Notes: generated by a model from the sequence alone, not told the origin. Counted from the first letter of the stretch, positions 18,210-27,891 are shown. The stretch: 64,000 nucleotides of DNA from Erythrobacter sp. JK5 (GCF_018205975.1 NZ_CP073577.1:2418001-2482000); one strand, 5' to 3'. Translations and numbers: made by a program.

Positions 18210-20780
18210 ATGTCTTCACGGTTTGCATTCCACTCCGGCTGCGCGATCGCGGCTCTTGCTATTTCCAGCCTCGCCACGCCGGCCCACGCGCAGGATGGCG
18301 AAACCGCCGAGGCGGCCAGCGCCGCGGACAACCCGCTGATCATCGTCACCGGCACGCGCCGCACTGACCGGACCGTGGCCGACAGCACCGTGCCGATCGA
18401 CATCATCGCCTCGGATTCGCTGCTTAACCAGGGCGCGACCGAAACCAACCGGCTGCTCAACAACCTTGTGCCGTCGTTCAACTTCCCTCAGCCCTCGCTG
18501 ACCGACGGCACGGACTCACTGCGCCCGGCGACGCTGCGCGGCCTCGCGCCCGACCAGGTGCTGGTGCTGGTCAATGGCAAACGGCGTCACATCTCCTCGC
18601 TGCTCAACCTCAACGGTTCGGTCGGGCGCGGTTCGTCGGGGGTCGATCTCAACGCGATCCCGGCGCTCGCGATCGACCGGATCGAGGTACTGCGCGATGG
18701 TGCAGCCTCGCAATACGGCTCCGATGCGATCGCCGGGGTGATCAACATCCAGCTGAAACGCAGCGAGGGTGGCCGTGCGCAAGCGACCTTCGGCAAGTAC
18801 ATCACGACCATGGACGGCGTCGACCAGGTCGCCACGGTGGCGCCCACCACCGGCACGGGCGACAATCCCGACATTACCTTCACCGGCAAGGATCGCACCC
18901 GCCGCGACGGGGATACCTTCACCTTCGCCACCAATATCGGTCTGCCGGTCGGGGCCAGCGGATACTTCAACTGGACCACCGAATATCGCGACCGCCAGCC
19001 GACCAACCGCTCCGGGCCCGATCTGCGGCGGCAATATTCGGGCGTAGGCGATCCGCGCGAAACGACGTTCGATCGCTACAGCCACCGCTTCGGCGACGGC
19101 AAGTCGCAGGACCTCAACTTCTTCGTCAACGCCGGGGCCGACCTCGGGACAGATTTCGAACTCTACGCATTCGGTAGCTACGGCACCCGCCAGGCCAACG
19201 GCACGGGCTTCTATCGCCGCTCGCTCGATGCGCGTAACCGCGATTTCGCCAATGGCGGTCAGCCGTTCTACCCGGACGGCTTCCTGCCGCAGATCGACAG
19301 CGACATCGAAGATATCGCCGGCGCAATGGGCATTCGCGGCGAAGCCGGCGGATGGAATCTCGACCTGTCGGTCAATTACGGCTCGAACCGGCTCGATTAC
19401 GGCGTATCCAACAGCTGGAACGCCTCGCTCGGCGGGATCCAGAGCCCGACCAATTTCGATGCCGGCGGACTGCGCGCAGGCCAGACTTCGGTCAATGTCG
19501 ACGCCCAGCGCGAAATCGACCTCGGAATCGCCGTCAGCTCGGTCGCGTTCGGAGCGGAATGGCGCAACGAGAATTACAAGATCATCGCCGGACAGCTCGA
19601 AAGCTATGTCGCAGGGCCCTTCACCTTCTCCAACGGCTCCGCTCCAGGGGCGCAGGTGTTCCCCGGCTTCGCCCCGTCCACCGCGATTGACCGTTCGCGC
19701 GATTCCTACGCCGCCTATCTCGAAATCGACACCGACCTGTCGGACATGTTCAATATCCAGGTTGCCGGCCGGTTCGAGGATTTCTCCGATTTCGGCAGCA
19801 CCGTGAACGGCAAGCTCGCAGCGCGGTTCGAGCCGGTCGACGGTCTTGCGATCCGCGGTTCGGTATCGACCGGTTTCCGCGCGCCGGGGATGGCCCAGCA
19901 ATTCTTCTCCACCACCTCGACCAACAACATCGCCGGGGTCGGGCTGGTCGAGGTCGGGACTTTCCCGGTCGATTCGCCGATTGCCGTGGCGCTCGGCGCG
20001 GAGCCGCTCGAACCCGAGGAATCGGTCAATATCAGCGGCGGCGTGGTGTTCACCATGGTGCCGGGGCTGAATGTCACGGTCGATTACTACAACATCAAGA
20101 TCAACGAACGCATCGTGCTGACGGAAAACCTGCAAGGGGCCGATGTGGTCGCGATCCTGCAGGCGGCGGGCGTGGTCGGCACCTCGGCGCGATTCTTCAT
20201 CAACGGGATCGACACCCGCACCGAAGGGGTCGATATCGTCGCCAGCTACCGCCTACCCGATTTCGGGCTGGGGCGCTTCACGCTGACCGCCGGCTACAAT
20301 ATCAACGACACCGAGATCACCGACCGCCGGACCTTCAGCGGGTTCACGGCCCAGCGGCTGTTCGCCCGGCCGGAAAGCTTCCGCCTGACCGACGGTCAGC
20401 CGTCGAACAAGCTCAACCTCGGGCTCGACTGGGATCTCGCGCCGTTCGGCGCCACCTTGCGCGCCAACCGCTTCGGTTCGGTGTTCCTGCCGATCGGCAG
20501 CAATGGCGACATCGCCATCGCCAAGGGCGACGCGCCGGGCGATGTGACGCTTAGTCCGTCATGGGTGGTCGATCTCGAAGCCCGGTTCGATGCGCTCGAC
20601 AATGTGCAGCTGGCGGTGGGTGCGAACAACCTGCTCGACGAATACCCCGATCGCCTGCCGTTCGGGACTGTCGACGGGTTCAACTTCGGTCTCAACAACA
20701 GCTTCCTGCCCTATTCGTCGCAGTCGCCGTTCGGCTTCAGCGGTCGCTTCCTCTACGGGCGGGTCAGCATCGACTTCTGA
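18210..20780 (+). CDS. TonB-dependent outer-membrane receptor
   Basis: Second TonB receptor, 856 residues. Signal peptide (to PAHAQ-DGE), TonB-box-like IIVTGTRRTDRT, plug domain with VLVLVNGKRRH and the IEVLRDGAASQYGSDAIAGVINI motif, then a barrel ending in GRVSIDF. The plug type (TLRGLAPDQVLVLVNGKRRH) is that of the long receptors often induced by plant-derived or peptide substrates; the cargo is unknown. It shows little likeness to the receptor at 11.9-14.2 kb beyond the fold. A 155-base gap separates it from ftsK; one TGTCACA occurs there but without the second repeat needed for a Pho box. Confidence 0.94.
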   Translation: MSSRFAFHSGCAIAALAISSLATPAHAQDGETAEAASAADNPLIIVTGTRRTDRTVADSTVPIDIIASDSLLNQGATETNRLLNNLVPSFNFPQPSLTDGTDSLRPATLRGLAPDQVLVLVNGKRRHISSLLNLNGSVGRGSSGVDLNAIPALAIDRIEVLRDGAASQYGSDAIAGVINIQLKRSEGGRAQATFGKYITTMDGVDQVATVAPTTGTGDNPDITFTGKDRTRRDGDTFTFATNIGLPVGASGYFNWTTEYRDRQPTNRSGPDLRRQYSGVGDPRETTFDRYSHRFGDGKSQDLNFFVNAGADLGTDFELYAFGSYGTRQANGTGFYRRSLDARNRDFANGGQPFYPDGFLPQIDSDIEDIAGAMGIRGEAGGWNLDLSVNYGSNRLDYGVSNSWNASLGGIQSPTNFDAGGLRAGQTSVNVDAQREIDLGIAVSSVAFGAEWRNENYKIIAGQLESYVAGPFTFSNGSAPGAQVFPGFAPSTAIDRSRDSYAAYLEIDTDLSDMFNIQVAGRFEDFSDFGSTVNGKLAARFEPVDGLAIRGSVSTGFRAPGMAQQFFSTTSTNNIAGVGLVEVGTFPVDSPIAVALGAEPLEPEESVNISGGVVFTMVPGLNVTVDYYNIKINERIVLTENLQGADVVAILQAAGVVGTSARFFINGIDTRTEGVDIVASYRLPDFGLGRFTLTAGYNINDTEITDRRTFSGFTAQRLFARPESFRLTDGQPSNKLNLGLDWDLAPFGATLRANRFGSVFLPIGSNGDIAIAKGDAPGDVTLSPSWVVDLEARFDALDNVQLAVGANNLLDEYPDRLPFGTVDGFNFGLNNSFLPYSSQSPFGFSGRFLYGRVSIDF

Positions 20781-20819
20781 CGGGTCCGGGGGAATATCGG
20801 GCAGGCGATCGCGTCTGCC

Positions 20820-21434
20820 CTATTCCTCCGGGGCCTGATCCTCGGTCATGATCGCGGGCACCGGCGCGATGTCATCGACCTCAGCTTCCGCCTCCGCCGC
20901 GCGCTCGGCCCGTTCGGCTTCGGTCAAGGGGCGGAACCGTATGTCGAACGGCGTGATCGTGCCGTCGTCGCGTTGTCGGATCCGGACGATCCCAACCTGG
21001 TTGGGATCGAGCATCTCCTGATCGATTTCCCGTGCCCGATCCTGCCCCAGATAGAACCTCCCGCGTTCGAGGCTGCTGAAGCCATAGACGCTGGCGAGGT
21101 TGGCCCGGACCGGATGCGCGCAGGCTTCCACCTGCGCTTCCTCGATACGCACGGCGCGCTCGAGCTTGGGTGCAGAGCCATACAGGCACAACAATTGCGG
21201 GGCGGGTTCGAAGACAATGCCCTCCTCGTCCTCTTCGCTCTCTTCACCGGGCGATTCGGGCCAGTCATAGGAGAATTCGACATAGTGACCGCGCAGCAGG
21301 TCGCGCGGGTCGTAACCCTGGATCGCGACATCCCATTCGGTGCCCTGCCGACTGAGATGGTCGCTCCAGCCCCACAGTCCGGCCAGCCCCGCGACGGGCA
21401 GCACGATTGCGGCGAGGATGGCGGTGCGGGGCAT
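20820..21434 (-). CDS. GDYXXLXY family protein
   Basis: A 204-residue protein with one N-terminal membrane helix and an otherwise periplasmic body. The name-giving motif appears as GHYVEFSYDW (about residues 49-58) after GYDPRDLLR, with an acidic insert (SEEDEEG) and an acidic, Ala-rich tail. It starts inside the stop codon of the DUF2157 gene (TGATG), the usual arrangement for this pair. The family function is unknown; partners are DUF2157 and DUF4401 membrane proteins. Confidence 0.88.
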   Translation of the reverse strand: MPRTAILAAIVLPVAGLAGLWGWSDHLSRQGTEWDVAIQGYDPRDLLRGHYVEFSYDWPESPGEESEEDEEGIVFEPAPQLLCLYGSAPKLERAVRIEEAQVEACAHPVRANLASVYGFSSLERGRFYLGQDRAREIDQEMLDPNQVGIVRIRQRDDGTITPFDIRFRPLTEAERAERAAEAEAEVDDIAPVPAIMTEDQAPEE

Positions 21435-22597
21435 CAGTTGCGAGCCTCGCCGTCAACTTCCGCGGGCGGCGCGAACCGGCGGCTGACCCTCACAGCGACA
21501 AAGGCGATGCAGAGGATCAGGACGCCCGACAGAATCAAGCCGAAACCGCTGAGCAACAGGTCGCTCGCCAGCTCGAAGCTCAGGATGATCAACCGCAGCG
21601 CGATGACCGCGACGGCCGCCTGGAACACCCAGCGCCAACCCGCCTGCAGCGCGGCCGTAGCGATTCCGACCCACAGCACCATGAGCAGCAGGGCGGCGAA
21701 CACGCCCTGATCGTTGACGACCCTGGCGAACGCGATCGTCAGCCCCGCTCCGATGACGATCGCGCCCGACATACGTCCGGAGATACCCGGTCTTGCAACA
21801 ACAACCAGCAGCCCGGCGACGATCCCGGTAACGGCCCGGACATACTGGCTTGCCGCGCTGATCACGTCGTCACTGGCCGAATAGCCATCTGCGCTGGCAA
21901 TCGCGCAGGACAATGAGGCCCCGATCACGGCATAAACCAAGGCCAGTTGTTCGATCCGGCGCCAGAAGTCAGGCCGGTCGCCGCGCCCGCGCATCCACGC
22001 GCCGAGCGGGGCGAAAAACAGGGGCAGCGCGGTGACGAGCGCCATCCCGATGTAGGGCGGCGATTGGCCCGCGATCCGCCGCACCAGCTCGTCCTGCGCG
22101 TAGCTGAACTCCCACGCGCAATAGATCGCGCCGCCGACCAGCACTGCGGCGGTGAGCCAGCTGCGCCCCAGCAGCAGCAGAATCGGGCCGAACAGCACCA
22201 GCCAGATCGCCAGCGGCTCCCACAGCGGCGAACTGGTCTGGTAGACCTGCCCGAGATGGCCGAAGAAAGTGAGGCCGAGCGCAGCAGCCACGAACAGCAG
22301 CGCCTCGACCGCCCACGGGTGGGATTGCCTCAGCGGGCGTTCGCGCAGGAACAAGGCCGCCAGTGCGCCGACGATCAGCGCAAGATGGATCGCCAGCCGC
22401 ACCCGCCCCGGAATGTCATCCCAGTTGGCGGCAACGACCGAGATCAGGCCGAGGCCGATGGCAAGCGCACCGATTCCGAACACCGCCCACAACGCCAGCG
22501 GGCGGGCGTGCTCGTCTTCGTAGGCGATCAGGCGTGCGCGCGTTTCCGCATCGATCAATCCGGCGCCGTGCCAGGCCTCGATCTTGCGCGTGCTCAT
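21434..22597 (-). CDS. DUF2157 membrane protein
   Basis: A 387-residue protein with a cytosolic start (KIEAWHGAGLIDAETRARLIAYEDEH, the DUF2157 N-terminus) and about ten hydrophobic helices. It forms a two-gene unit with the GDYXXLXY protein downstream. The family is widespread and uncharacterised; a role in envelope or membrane adaptation is only guessed from topology. Confidence 0.88.
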   Translation of the reverse strand: MSTRKIEAWHGAGLIDAETRARLIAYEDEHARPLALWAVFGIGALAIGLGLISVVAANWDDIPGRVRLAIHLALIVGALAALFLRERPLRQSHPWAVEALLFVAAALGLTFFGHLGQVYQTSSPLWEPLAIWLVLFGPILLLLGRSWLTAAVLVGGAIYCAWEFSYAQDELVRRIAGQSPPYIGMALVTALPLFFAPLGAWMRGRGDRPDFWRRIEQLALVYAVIGASLSCAIASADGYSASDDVISAASQYVRAVTGIVAGLLVVVARPGISGRMSGAIVIGAGLTIAFARVVNDQGVFAALLLMVLWVGIATAALQAGWRWVFQAAVAVIALRLIILSFELASDLLLSGFGLILSGVLILCIAFVAVRVSRRFAPPAEVDGEARN

Positions 22598-22635
22598 ATG
22601 CCCGATCTACCCGTGCCCTGCGCCCGCTTCAACGC

Positions 22636-22672
22636 AAAACGCCGCCCCGCCGGAATGGCGGAGCGGCGCTTT
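22636..22672 (-). terminator. Rho-independent terminator after pstS
   Basis: On the minus strand, a GC stem with arms CGCCGCTCCGCC and GGCGGGGCGGCG and an ATTCC loop is followed by TTTT. It lies 20 bases past the stop of the phosphate-binding protein gene and separates it from the DUF2157 pair. Confidence 0.85.
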
Positions 22673-22692
22673 GTCCATCCGTGGGGAAGAGC

Positions 22693-23745
22693 CTACTTCT
22701 TGGCCAGCTCTTCCTTGGTCAGCGGGGTAAGATTGGTCACCTTGGCTTCGTTGGCCGCCATCACGTCGGGGGGCGAGGCGACCAGTCCGATCTTCGCCAG
22801 CGGGCCATCGGCCGTCCAGCTCTTGACCCACTCCTGCAGGTATTCGGCAAGGCCGGGGATCGCGCTCAGATGCGCTTTCTTGACGTAGACGAACAGCGGG
22901 CGGGCGCCGGGATATTCGAAGCTTGCGATATTTTCGTAGGTCGGGGCAACGCCGTTCATCGGCAGACCCTGAACCTTGTCGAGGTTTTCCTCGAGATACG
23001 AATAGCCGAACACGCCAACCGACTTCGGATTGCTCTCGATCTTCTGGACGATCAGATTGTCCTGCTCGCCCTGGTCGACATAGGCGCCGTCCGAACGCAC
23101 TTCGGTGCAGACCTGGTCGTAGCGATCTTCATCGGATTCCTTGAGCGCTTCCATGTCCGGGTTCGACTTGCAACCGGCTTCGAGCACCAGTTCCTTGAGC
23201 GCGTCGCGCGTACCCGAAGTGCTGGGCGGACCGTAGACGAGGATCGGCTCGGCCGGGAGCGATGGGTCGACATCGGCCCAGGTCTTGGCAGTCTGCTCGC
23301 CGCCATAGGGGCTCGCCGCGAGCGCTTCGTAAACGATCTTGGGCGAGAGGTTGAGCATGATGCCGTCCTTGGCGGAGGCGAACGCGATGCCATCGAGCCC
23401 GACCTGCAGTTCGATCACGTCGGTCACACCGTTGGCGACGCACTTTTCGAATTCGCTCACCTTCATCCGGCGCGACGCGTTGGCCATGTCGGGCGTGTCG
23501 GCACCGACACCCGAACAGAACAGCTGCATGCCCCCGCCGGTGCCGGTCGATTCGATCAGCGGCGATTTGAAGTTCGGCTGCGAGCGCGCGAAGCTTTCGG
23601 CAACCTGCTTGGCGAACGGATAGACGGTCGAGGAGCCGACCGCGCGGATCGAATCGCGGTTACCCCCGCCGCTTCCCGCATCGCTGCATGCCGCGAGCGC
23701 AAGGGTCGCCATCAGGGCCAGCGCAACTGTCTTCGTCGATTTCAT
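22693..23745 (-). CDS. pstS: Phosphate ABC transporter substrate-binding lipoprotein, PstS-like
   Basis: Periplasmic high-affinity phosphate-binding protein. The 350-residue precursor has a lipobox signal peptide (ALMATLALAAC, acylated cysteine near residue 20), the phosphate-binding segments VGSSTVYPFA and PSTSGTRDAL, and a C-terminal PstS fold. The ATG at 23745 has AAGGA nine bases upstream; the ATG at 23754 sits on that site and is less likely. A Pho box lies 48 bases upstream. No pstC, pstA or pstB is in the window, so it works with a permease encoded elsewhere. It is followed by a terminator and preceded by a phosphate-selective porin. Confidence 0.93.
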   Translation of the reverse strand: MKSTKTVALALMATLALAACSDAGSGGGNRDSIRAVGSSTVYPFAKQVAESFARSQPNFKSPLIESTGTGGGMQLFCSGVGADTPDMANASRRMKVSEFEKCVANGVTDVIELQVGLDGIAFASAKDGIMLNLSPKIVYEALAASPYGGEQTAKTWADVDPSLPAEPILVYGPPSTSGTRDALKELVLEAGCKSNPDMEALKESDEDRYDQVCTEVRSDGAYVDQGEQDNLIVQKIESNPKSVGVFGYSYLEENLDKVQGLPMNGVAPTYENIASFEYPGARPLFVYVKKAHLSAIPGLAEYLQEWVKSWTADGPLAKIGLVASPPDVMAANEAKVTNLTPLTKEELAKK

Positions 23746-23792
23746 CGGTTTCATCCTTGATAGGTGGTCTGCAGACGCCGCTATGCAGCGCG

Positions 23793-23809
23793 TGTGACAG
23801 GGTTGTGAC
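23793..23809 (-). promoter_or_regulatory. Pho box of pstS
   Basis: On the minus strand two GTCACA repeats stand 11 bases apart (TGTCACAACCCTGTCACA), the spacing of PhoB half-sites. Six bases downstream is GCATAG, a candidate -10. The box is about 48 bases upstream of the pstS start and implies activation by PhoB when phosphate is scarce. Confidence 0.88.
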
Positions 23810-23829
23810 ATGGCCGGGCGGAAGACCGA

Positions 23830-25200
23830 TCAGAAATCGATCTGCGCCCGTACCGCAAACGTATCGACTCCATAGTCGCGACTGCCGGAAGCGGTCGGAA
23901 AGACGGCGTCTTCATAATCCAGTCGCCCATAATTCGCGAGCAGCATGGTGTAATCGGTCGGTTTCCACACCAGCGAGGCGAAAATGCCGTCCTGCGTTCC
24001 GCCAACAATCCCCGCATCGGAAAGGTCGAGCCGATCGTATCGCAGGTTGACCTGCAGTGAGCCCATGCCGCCTTCGCCGACCGGGTTGGCGGGCTTGGTG
24101 CGATCGAATTTGCCGCCCTTGTAGCCGCGGGTATCGCCCTTTGTCAGGAAGTAGCCGACTTCGGCATAACCGCCGAAAAAGGTCGGGTTGTCGATCGCGG
24201 TGGGGAGGCTAACGTTCTGCCAGAACCCTTCGGCGGCAGCGTGGAACGGGCCGGAAATGAAGGCGCCCTCCACCCCGAAGCCGAATTCGCTGCTGGCACC
24301 GAGCTGGCCGGTGTTGACGAACCGTTCGGAGGTGAAGTGCACCAGCGGACGCTGGCGATAGCGCACGGTCGAACCGGTTTCGAGGTCGGTGTAATGCACC
24401 GAGCCGCCGAGATGCAGCTGGCCATCGCCGAGCTTTGGCATGAACACCACGCGGCCATCCGCGCTCCAGTTCTTGTTGGAAAGGTCTTCCATGTTGTCGG
24501 TGAAGACGCCTGCCTGGACGAGCACGTTCTCGCCGCCGAATTCGACCGCCGCACCGACCCGCCGCTCGAATCCGAACGCGTCGGTGAACGCGGCGCGCTC
24601 GATGAAGCTGGTGTGCAGGCTGCTGGTCAGCTCTTCGAGCGACTGGAACGTGTTGAATTGCCCGACCGAGATTTCCGCGCCACCGGCATCGTAGGAGATG
24701 AGCGCGTCAGTCACGGAGACATCGTTTCCGGCAAAATCGACTTCGAACTTGTAACCGAAACCGCCGGGAATATCGCCCGACACGCCCAGCCGCGCGCGCC
24801 GCGCTTCGCTGCCGAACCCGTCTTCGCGACCGGTTGAATCCGGTGCGTTGACGAAGCCCGCGTCATACTGAAGGCGACCGCGCGGCTTGAAGCTCCAGCC
24901 GCCCTCGCCCTTGATCTCGGGCGCGCCCTTGAAGGCTATCGCGGGGCTCTTGCCGGAATCGGAACCCGCGCTCGCGGCTGCCACCTGGGCCGCATCGGCC
25001 TTGGCGTTTGCCGCAGCTGCCTGCGCCTCGGTCTGCGCCAGTTCGGCTTCGAGCGCGGTCATGCGCTCTGCCATCTGCGCCATCATGGCGCGCATTTCGG
25101 CAAGCTCCTCCTGCAGCTGTTCGGTATCCTGCGCCGCCAGCGGGCTGGACGCGAACGCCAGCGCTCCGGCAAGCGCGATATGGGAAACTCTGAAGGTCAT
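23830..25200 (-). CDS. Phosphate-selective porin (OprO/OprP family)
   Basis: Outer-membrane channel for phosphate or polyphosphate. The 456-residue precursor has a signal peptide (to SPLAAQ), an N-terminal coiled coil (QLQEELAEMRAMMAQMAERM and following, about residues 28-75) as in trimeric porins, a short Gly/Ser-rich linker, and a 16-strand barrel of the Porin_O_P family that ends in VRAQIDF. Its own strong Pho box lies directly upstream. Together with pstS it forms a phosphate-capture pair: outer-membrane entry and periplasmic binding. Confidence 0.93.
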   Translation of the reverse strand: MTFRVSHIALAGALAFASSPLAAQDTEQLQEELAEMRAMMAQMAERMTALEAELAQTEAQAAAANAKADAAQVAAASAGSDSGKSPAIAFKGAPEIKGEGGWSFKPRGRLQYDAGFVNAPDSTGREDGFGSEARRARLGVSGDIPGGFGYKFEVDFAGNDVSVTDALISYDAGGAEISVGQFNTFQSLEELTSSLHTSFIERAAFTDAFGFERRVGAAVEFGGENVLVQAGVFTDNMEDLSNKNWSADGRVVFMPKLGDGQLHLGGSVHYTDLETGSTVRYRQRPLVHFTSERFVNTGQLGASSEFGFGVEGAFISGPFHAAAEGFWQNVSLPTAIDNPTFFGGYAEVGYFLTKGDTRGYKGGKFDRTKPANPVGEGGMGSLQVNLRYDRLDLSDAGIVGGTQDGIFASLVWKPTDYTMLLANYGRLDYEDAVFPTASGSRDYGVDTFAVRAQIDF

Positions 25201-25223
25201 CGCACACTCGTTCTGGTTTGAGT

Positions 25224-25262
25224 TGTGACGCCCCTATGACCGGCATGTGACACGTATGTGAC
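25224..25262 (-). promoter_or_regulatory. Extended Pho box (four 11-base-spaced repeats) of the phosphate porin
   Basis: On the minus strand GTCACA, GTCACA, GTCATA and GTCACA begin exactly 11 bases apart. The upstream pair (25246-25262) is followed after six bases by TCATAG, the same geometry as at pstS, and so is probably the functional PhoB site. The two downstream repeats then overlap the -10 region and early leader. The last repeat lies only 23 bases from the start codon. Confidence 0.9.
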
Positions 25263-25303
25263 GATCCCGGCGGCTATTTTTCCACAAGGCGGGCTTGTGA
25301 TCG

Positions 25304-25699
25304 TCAGTCCGCTGCGAACGGCGCGATCACCTCGGGCCGGACGCGCGCGAGCCGCCCGCTTGCCCGGTCGAGCATCGCCCAGGTGGTTTGCGCGCTGACC
25401 AGAATCTTGCCGGCTTCATCCCTGAATTCGACATGGCGCACCGACTTCGCGCCTTTGGCCGGATCGGGGATGAAGGTCTCGCCAACAGCGCTCTCGCCCG
25501 CTGCGATATTGCCCCGGTAATCAATCTCGTGGCGGATCACGACCCAGAAAAATTGCGCCACGTCCTCGGGCCGGGCAACCGCTTCCCAATGCGCGGTCGC
25601 GAGGTCCTGGATCCACTGCACCCAGACCGAATTGTTGACGTGTCCCAGCTCGTCGATGTGTTCGGGCGCGGCGGTGAACGTCCGGGTAAAGCGGCTCAC
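25304..25699 (-). CDS. Acyl-CoA thioesterase (4HBT hot-dog fold)
   Basis: A 131-residue hot-dog protein with HIDELGHVNNSVWVQWIQD, the core of 4-hydroxybenzoyl-CoA thioesterase-type enzymes, including the catalytic Asp/His/Asn region. It hydrolyses acyl-CoA; the preferred acyl group is unknown. It starts with GTG, overlapping the stop of the S9 peptidase by four bases (GTGA), so the two are coupled. Confidence 0.9.
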   Translation of the reverse strand: MSRFTRTFTAAPEHIDELGHVNNSVWVQWIQDLATAHWEAVARPEDVAQFFWVVIRHEIDYRGNIAAGESAVGETFIPDPAKGAKSVRHVEFRDEAGKILVSAQTTWAMLDRASGRLARVRPEVIAPFAAD

Positions 25700-27891
25700 T
25701 CGCCCTCGCTCTCTTTAGCCATCCCCATCTGCCACAGGATGAAGGCGAACTCCTCTGCCGTCTCATACAGCGAATTCCAGCGGCCCGACTTGCCGCCGTG
25801 GCCTGCGCCCATGTTGGTCTTGAGCAACAGCACATTGTCGTCGGTCTTGGTGTCGCGCAGCCTGGCGACCCATTTGGCGGGCTCCCAATAGGTCACGCGC
25901 GGGTCGTTCAAGCCTGCGGTGACCAGCATCGGCGGGTAATCCTGCGCCTTGACCTGATCGTAGGGCGAATAGCTGAGGATGTAGGCAAAGGCCTGCTTGT
26001 CCTCGATCGGGTTGCCCCATTCCTGCCATTCGCCCGGCGTCAGCGGCAGCTCGGCGTTGAGCATGGTGTTGAGCACGTCGACGAACGGCACATGCGCCAC
26101 CACCGCGCCATACTGCGCCGGGTCCTGGTTGACGATCGCGCCCATCAGCTCGCCGCCTGCCGAACCGCCGCTCGCCGTGACTTTGCCTTCGGCGGTATAG
26201 CCCCTGGCGATCAACCCGCGCCCGACATCGACGAAATCGTTGAAGGTGTTGGTGCGCTCGTACAACTTGCCCTGCAGGTACCAGCGCCGCCCGAGGTCGT
26301 CGCCGCCACGAATATGCGCAATCGCATAGGCGAAACCGCGATCGACCAGGCTCAGGCGCGAGGTCGTGAACCCCGGCGGGATGGCGTAACCATAGGCACC
26401 ATAAGCGTAGAGGTGCAGCGGGCCGCCAGCCGGACGATCCTTGCGCATCAGGATGCTGACCGGGACCATCGTCCCGTCGCGCGCTTCGATCTCGATGCGC
26501 TCGGTAGTGTAGAGCGAGGCATCGTAGCCGCTCGGGATTTCCTGCTGCTTGAGCAATTCGAGCGCGGCACCGGCAACGTCGTAATCGTACACCGAATCGG
26601 GCGTGATCATGCTCTCGTAGGCGAGCCGCAGCTTGCTCTGATCGTATTCGGGATTGTTCGAAAGCCCCGCCGAATAACTCGCTTCGGGGAAGGCAATCGG
26701 GGTGGCTTTAGTCGGCGCGTCATAAGTGCGGATTTCAACCTGATCGAGCCCATTCAACCGTCCTTCGGTGACGAAGAAATCCCTGAACAGCTGGAAATCG
26801 GTCAGGTAGAACTCGTTCGACCCGGCAATCACCGTCTCCCAATCGCCCGGCGCCTCGAGCGTAGCCTTGGCGAGGCGGAAATTGAGGTGGTCGTCGTTGG
26901 TCAGGACGAACACCTCGCCGTCCCGGATGTCGATCGCGTATTCGACGCCTTTCTTGCGCGGCCTGACCAACACCTGCTCGCCGGTTGGATCGGCGGCGGA
27001 AACGAAACGCACTTCGCGCGTCTCGTTGTCGCCGCTTTCGATGATGAGCCAGTCTTCCTGCGCCGACAGCCCGGTGTCGACGCCGAAGCTTTCGTCCTGC
27101 TCCCGATAGAGGGTCACGTCGTCTTCGACAGGGGTCCCGACAACATGCAGCCTGGCTTCGAGCGTACGCCAGTTCTCGGTCGAAGGGCCGTAAACCAGCG
27201 CGGTATCATTCGCGACCCAGGTCAGGCCGCTGCGCAGGTTCGGAATCTCGTCGGGCAGCAATTCTCCGGTTTCGAGATCCTTGATTCGCGCGGTGAATCG
27301 CTCCGACCCGTTGGTGTCGGTCGAATAGGCGAGATAGCGGCCGTTCCTGCTCACAGAGGCCGCGCCGAGGCGGAAGTATTCGAGTCCCTGGGCCAGCGCC
27401 GTTTCGTCGAGGATCAGCTGCGGCTCGGCATCCTCGCCCGCGCCGACCGGTTTGCGGTAATGCTTGCGGTACTGCGCGCCTTCTTCGAATTCCGACCAGT
27501 AGAGGTAGTCGCCCTCGCGCTGGGGAACGGTGCTGTCGTCTTCCTTGATGCGCGCGCGCATCTCCTTGAACAGCGCCTCGGTGAATGCCTCGCGCGGGGC
27601 CATGTTCGCTTCGAACCAGGCGTTTTCGGCCTTGAGGTAATCGAGCACGTCCTCGTCATCGACCGTCGGATACGACTTGTCATAAAGCCAGTCGTACGGA
27701 TCGGCGATGGTGATGCCGTGATGCGAATAGCTGTGTTCGCGCTTTTCCGCGATCGGAGGAGAGGTGGGAATAGCGGCGTCGGCGGTTGTCACGCTTTGAT
27801 TGTCCTTGCTGGTTTGGGCCAGCGCGGCGCCCAGAGGCGCGATGGCGATGGCGGCGGCACAGGTGAGGGATGCGATCCGGAGGCAGGTCAT
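25696..27891 (-). CDS. S9 family oligopeptidase (oligopeptidase B-like)
   Basis: Serine peptidase that cuts short peptides after basic residues. The 731-residue precursor has a signal peptide (to GAALAQ), a seven-bladed propeller (about 90-440) and an alpha/beta hydrolase domain with the nucleophile in VTASGGSAGGELMG, the Asp in TAGLNDPRV and the His in GAGHGGKSGR. Proposed periplasmic location rests on the leader. It is divergent from the M24 aminopeptidase gene with a 125-base shared control region, so the two peptidases may act together on peptides. Confidence 0.94.
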   Translation of the reverse strand: MTCLRIASLTCAAAIAIAPLGAALAQTSKDNQSVTTADAAIPTSPPIAEKREHSYSHHGITIADPYDWLYDKSYPTVDDEDVLDYLKAENAWFEANMAPREAFTEALFKEMRARIKEDDSTVPQREGDYLYWSEFEEGAQYRKHYRKPVGAGEDAEPQLILDETALAQGLEYFRLGAASVSRNGRYLAYSTDTNGSERFTARIKDLETGELLPDEIPNLRSGLTWVANDTALVYGPSTENWRTLEARLHVVGTPVEDDVTLYREQDESFGVDTGLSAQEDWLIIESGDNETREVRFVSAADPTGEQVLVRPRKKGVEYAIDIRDGEVFVLTNDDHLNFRLAKATLEAPGDWETVIAGSNEFYLTDFQLFRDFFVTEGRLNGLDQVEIRTYDAPTKATPIAFPEASYSAGLSNNPEYDQSKLRLAYESMITPDSVYDYDVAGAALELLKQQEIPSGYDASLYTTERIEIEARDGTMVPVSILMRKDRPAGGPLHLYAYGAYGYAIPPGFTTSRLSLVDRGFAYAIAHIRGGDDLGRRWYLQGKLYERTNTFNDFVDVGRGLIARGYTAEGKVTASGGSAGGELMGAIVNQDPAQYGAVVAHVPFVDVLNTMLNAELPLTPGEWQEWGNPIEDKQAFAYILSYSPYDQVKAQDYPPMLVTAGLNDPRVTYWEPAKWVARLRDTKTDDNVLLLKTNMGAGHGGKSGRWNSLYETAEEFAFILWQMGMAKESEGE

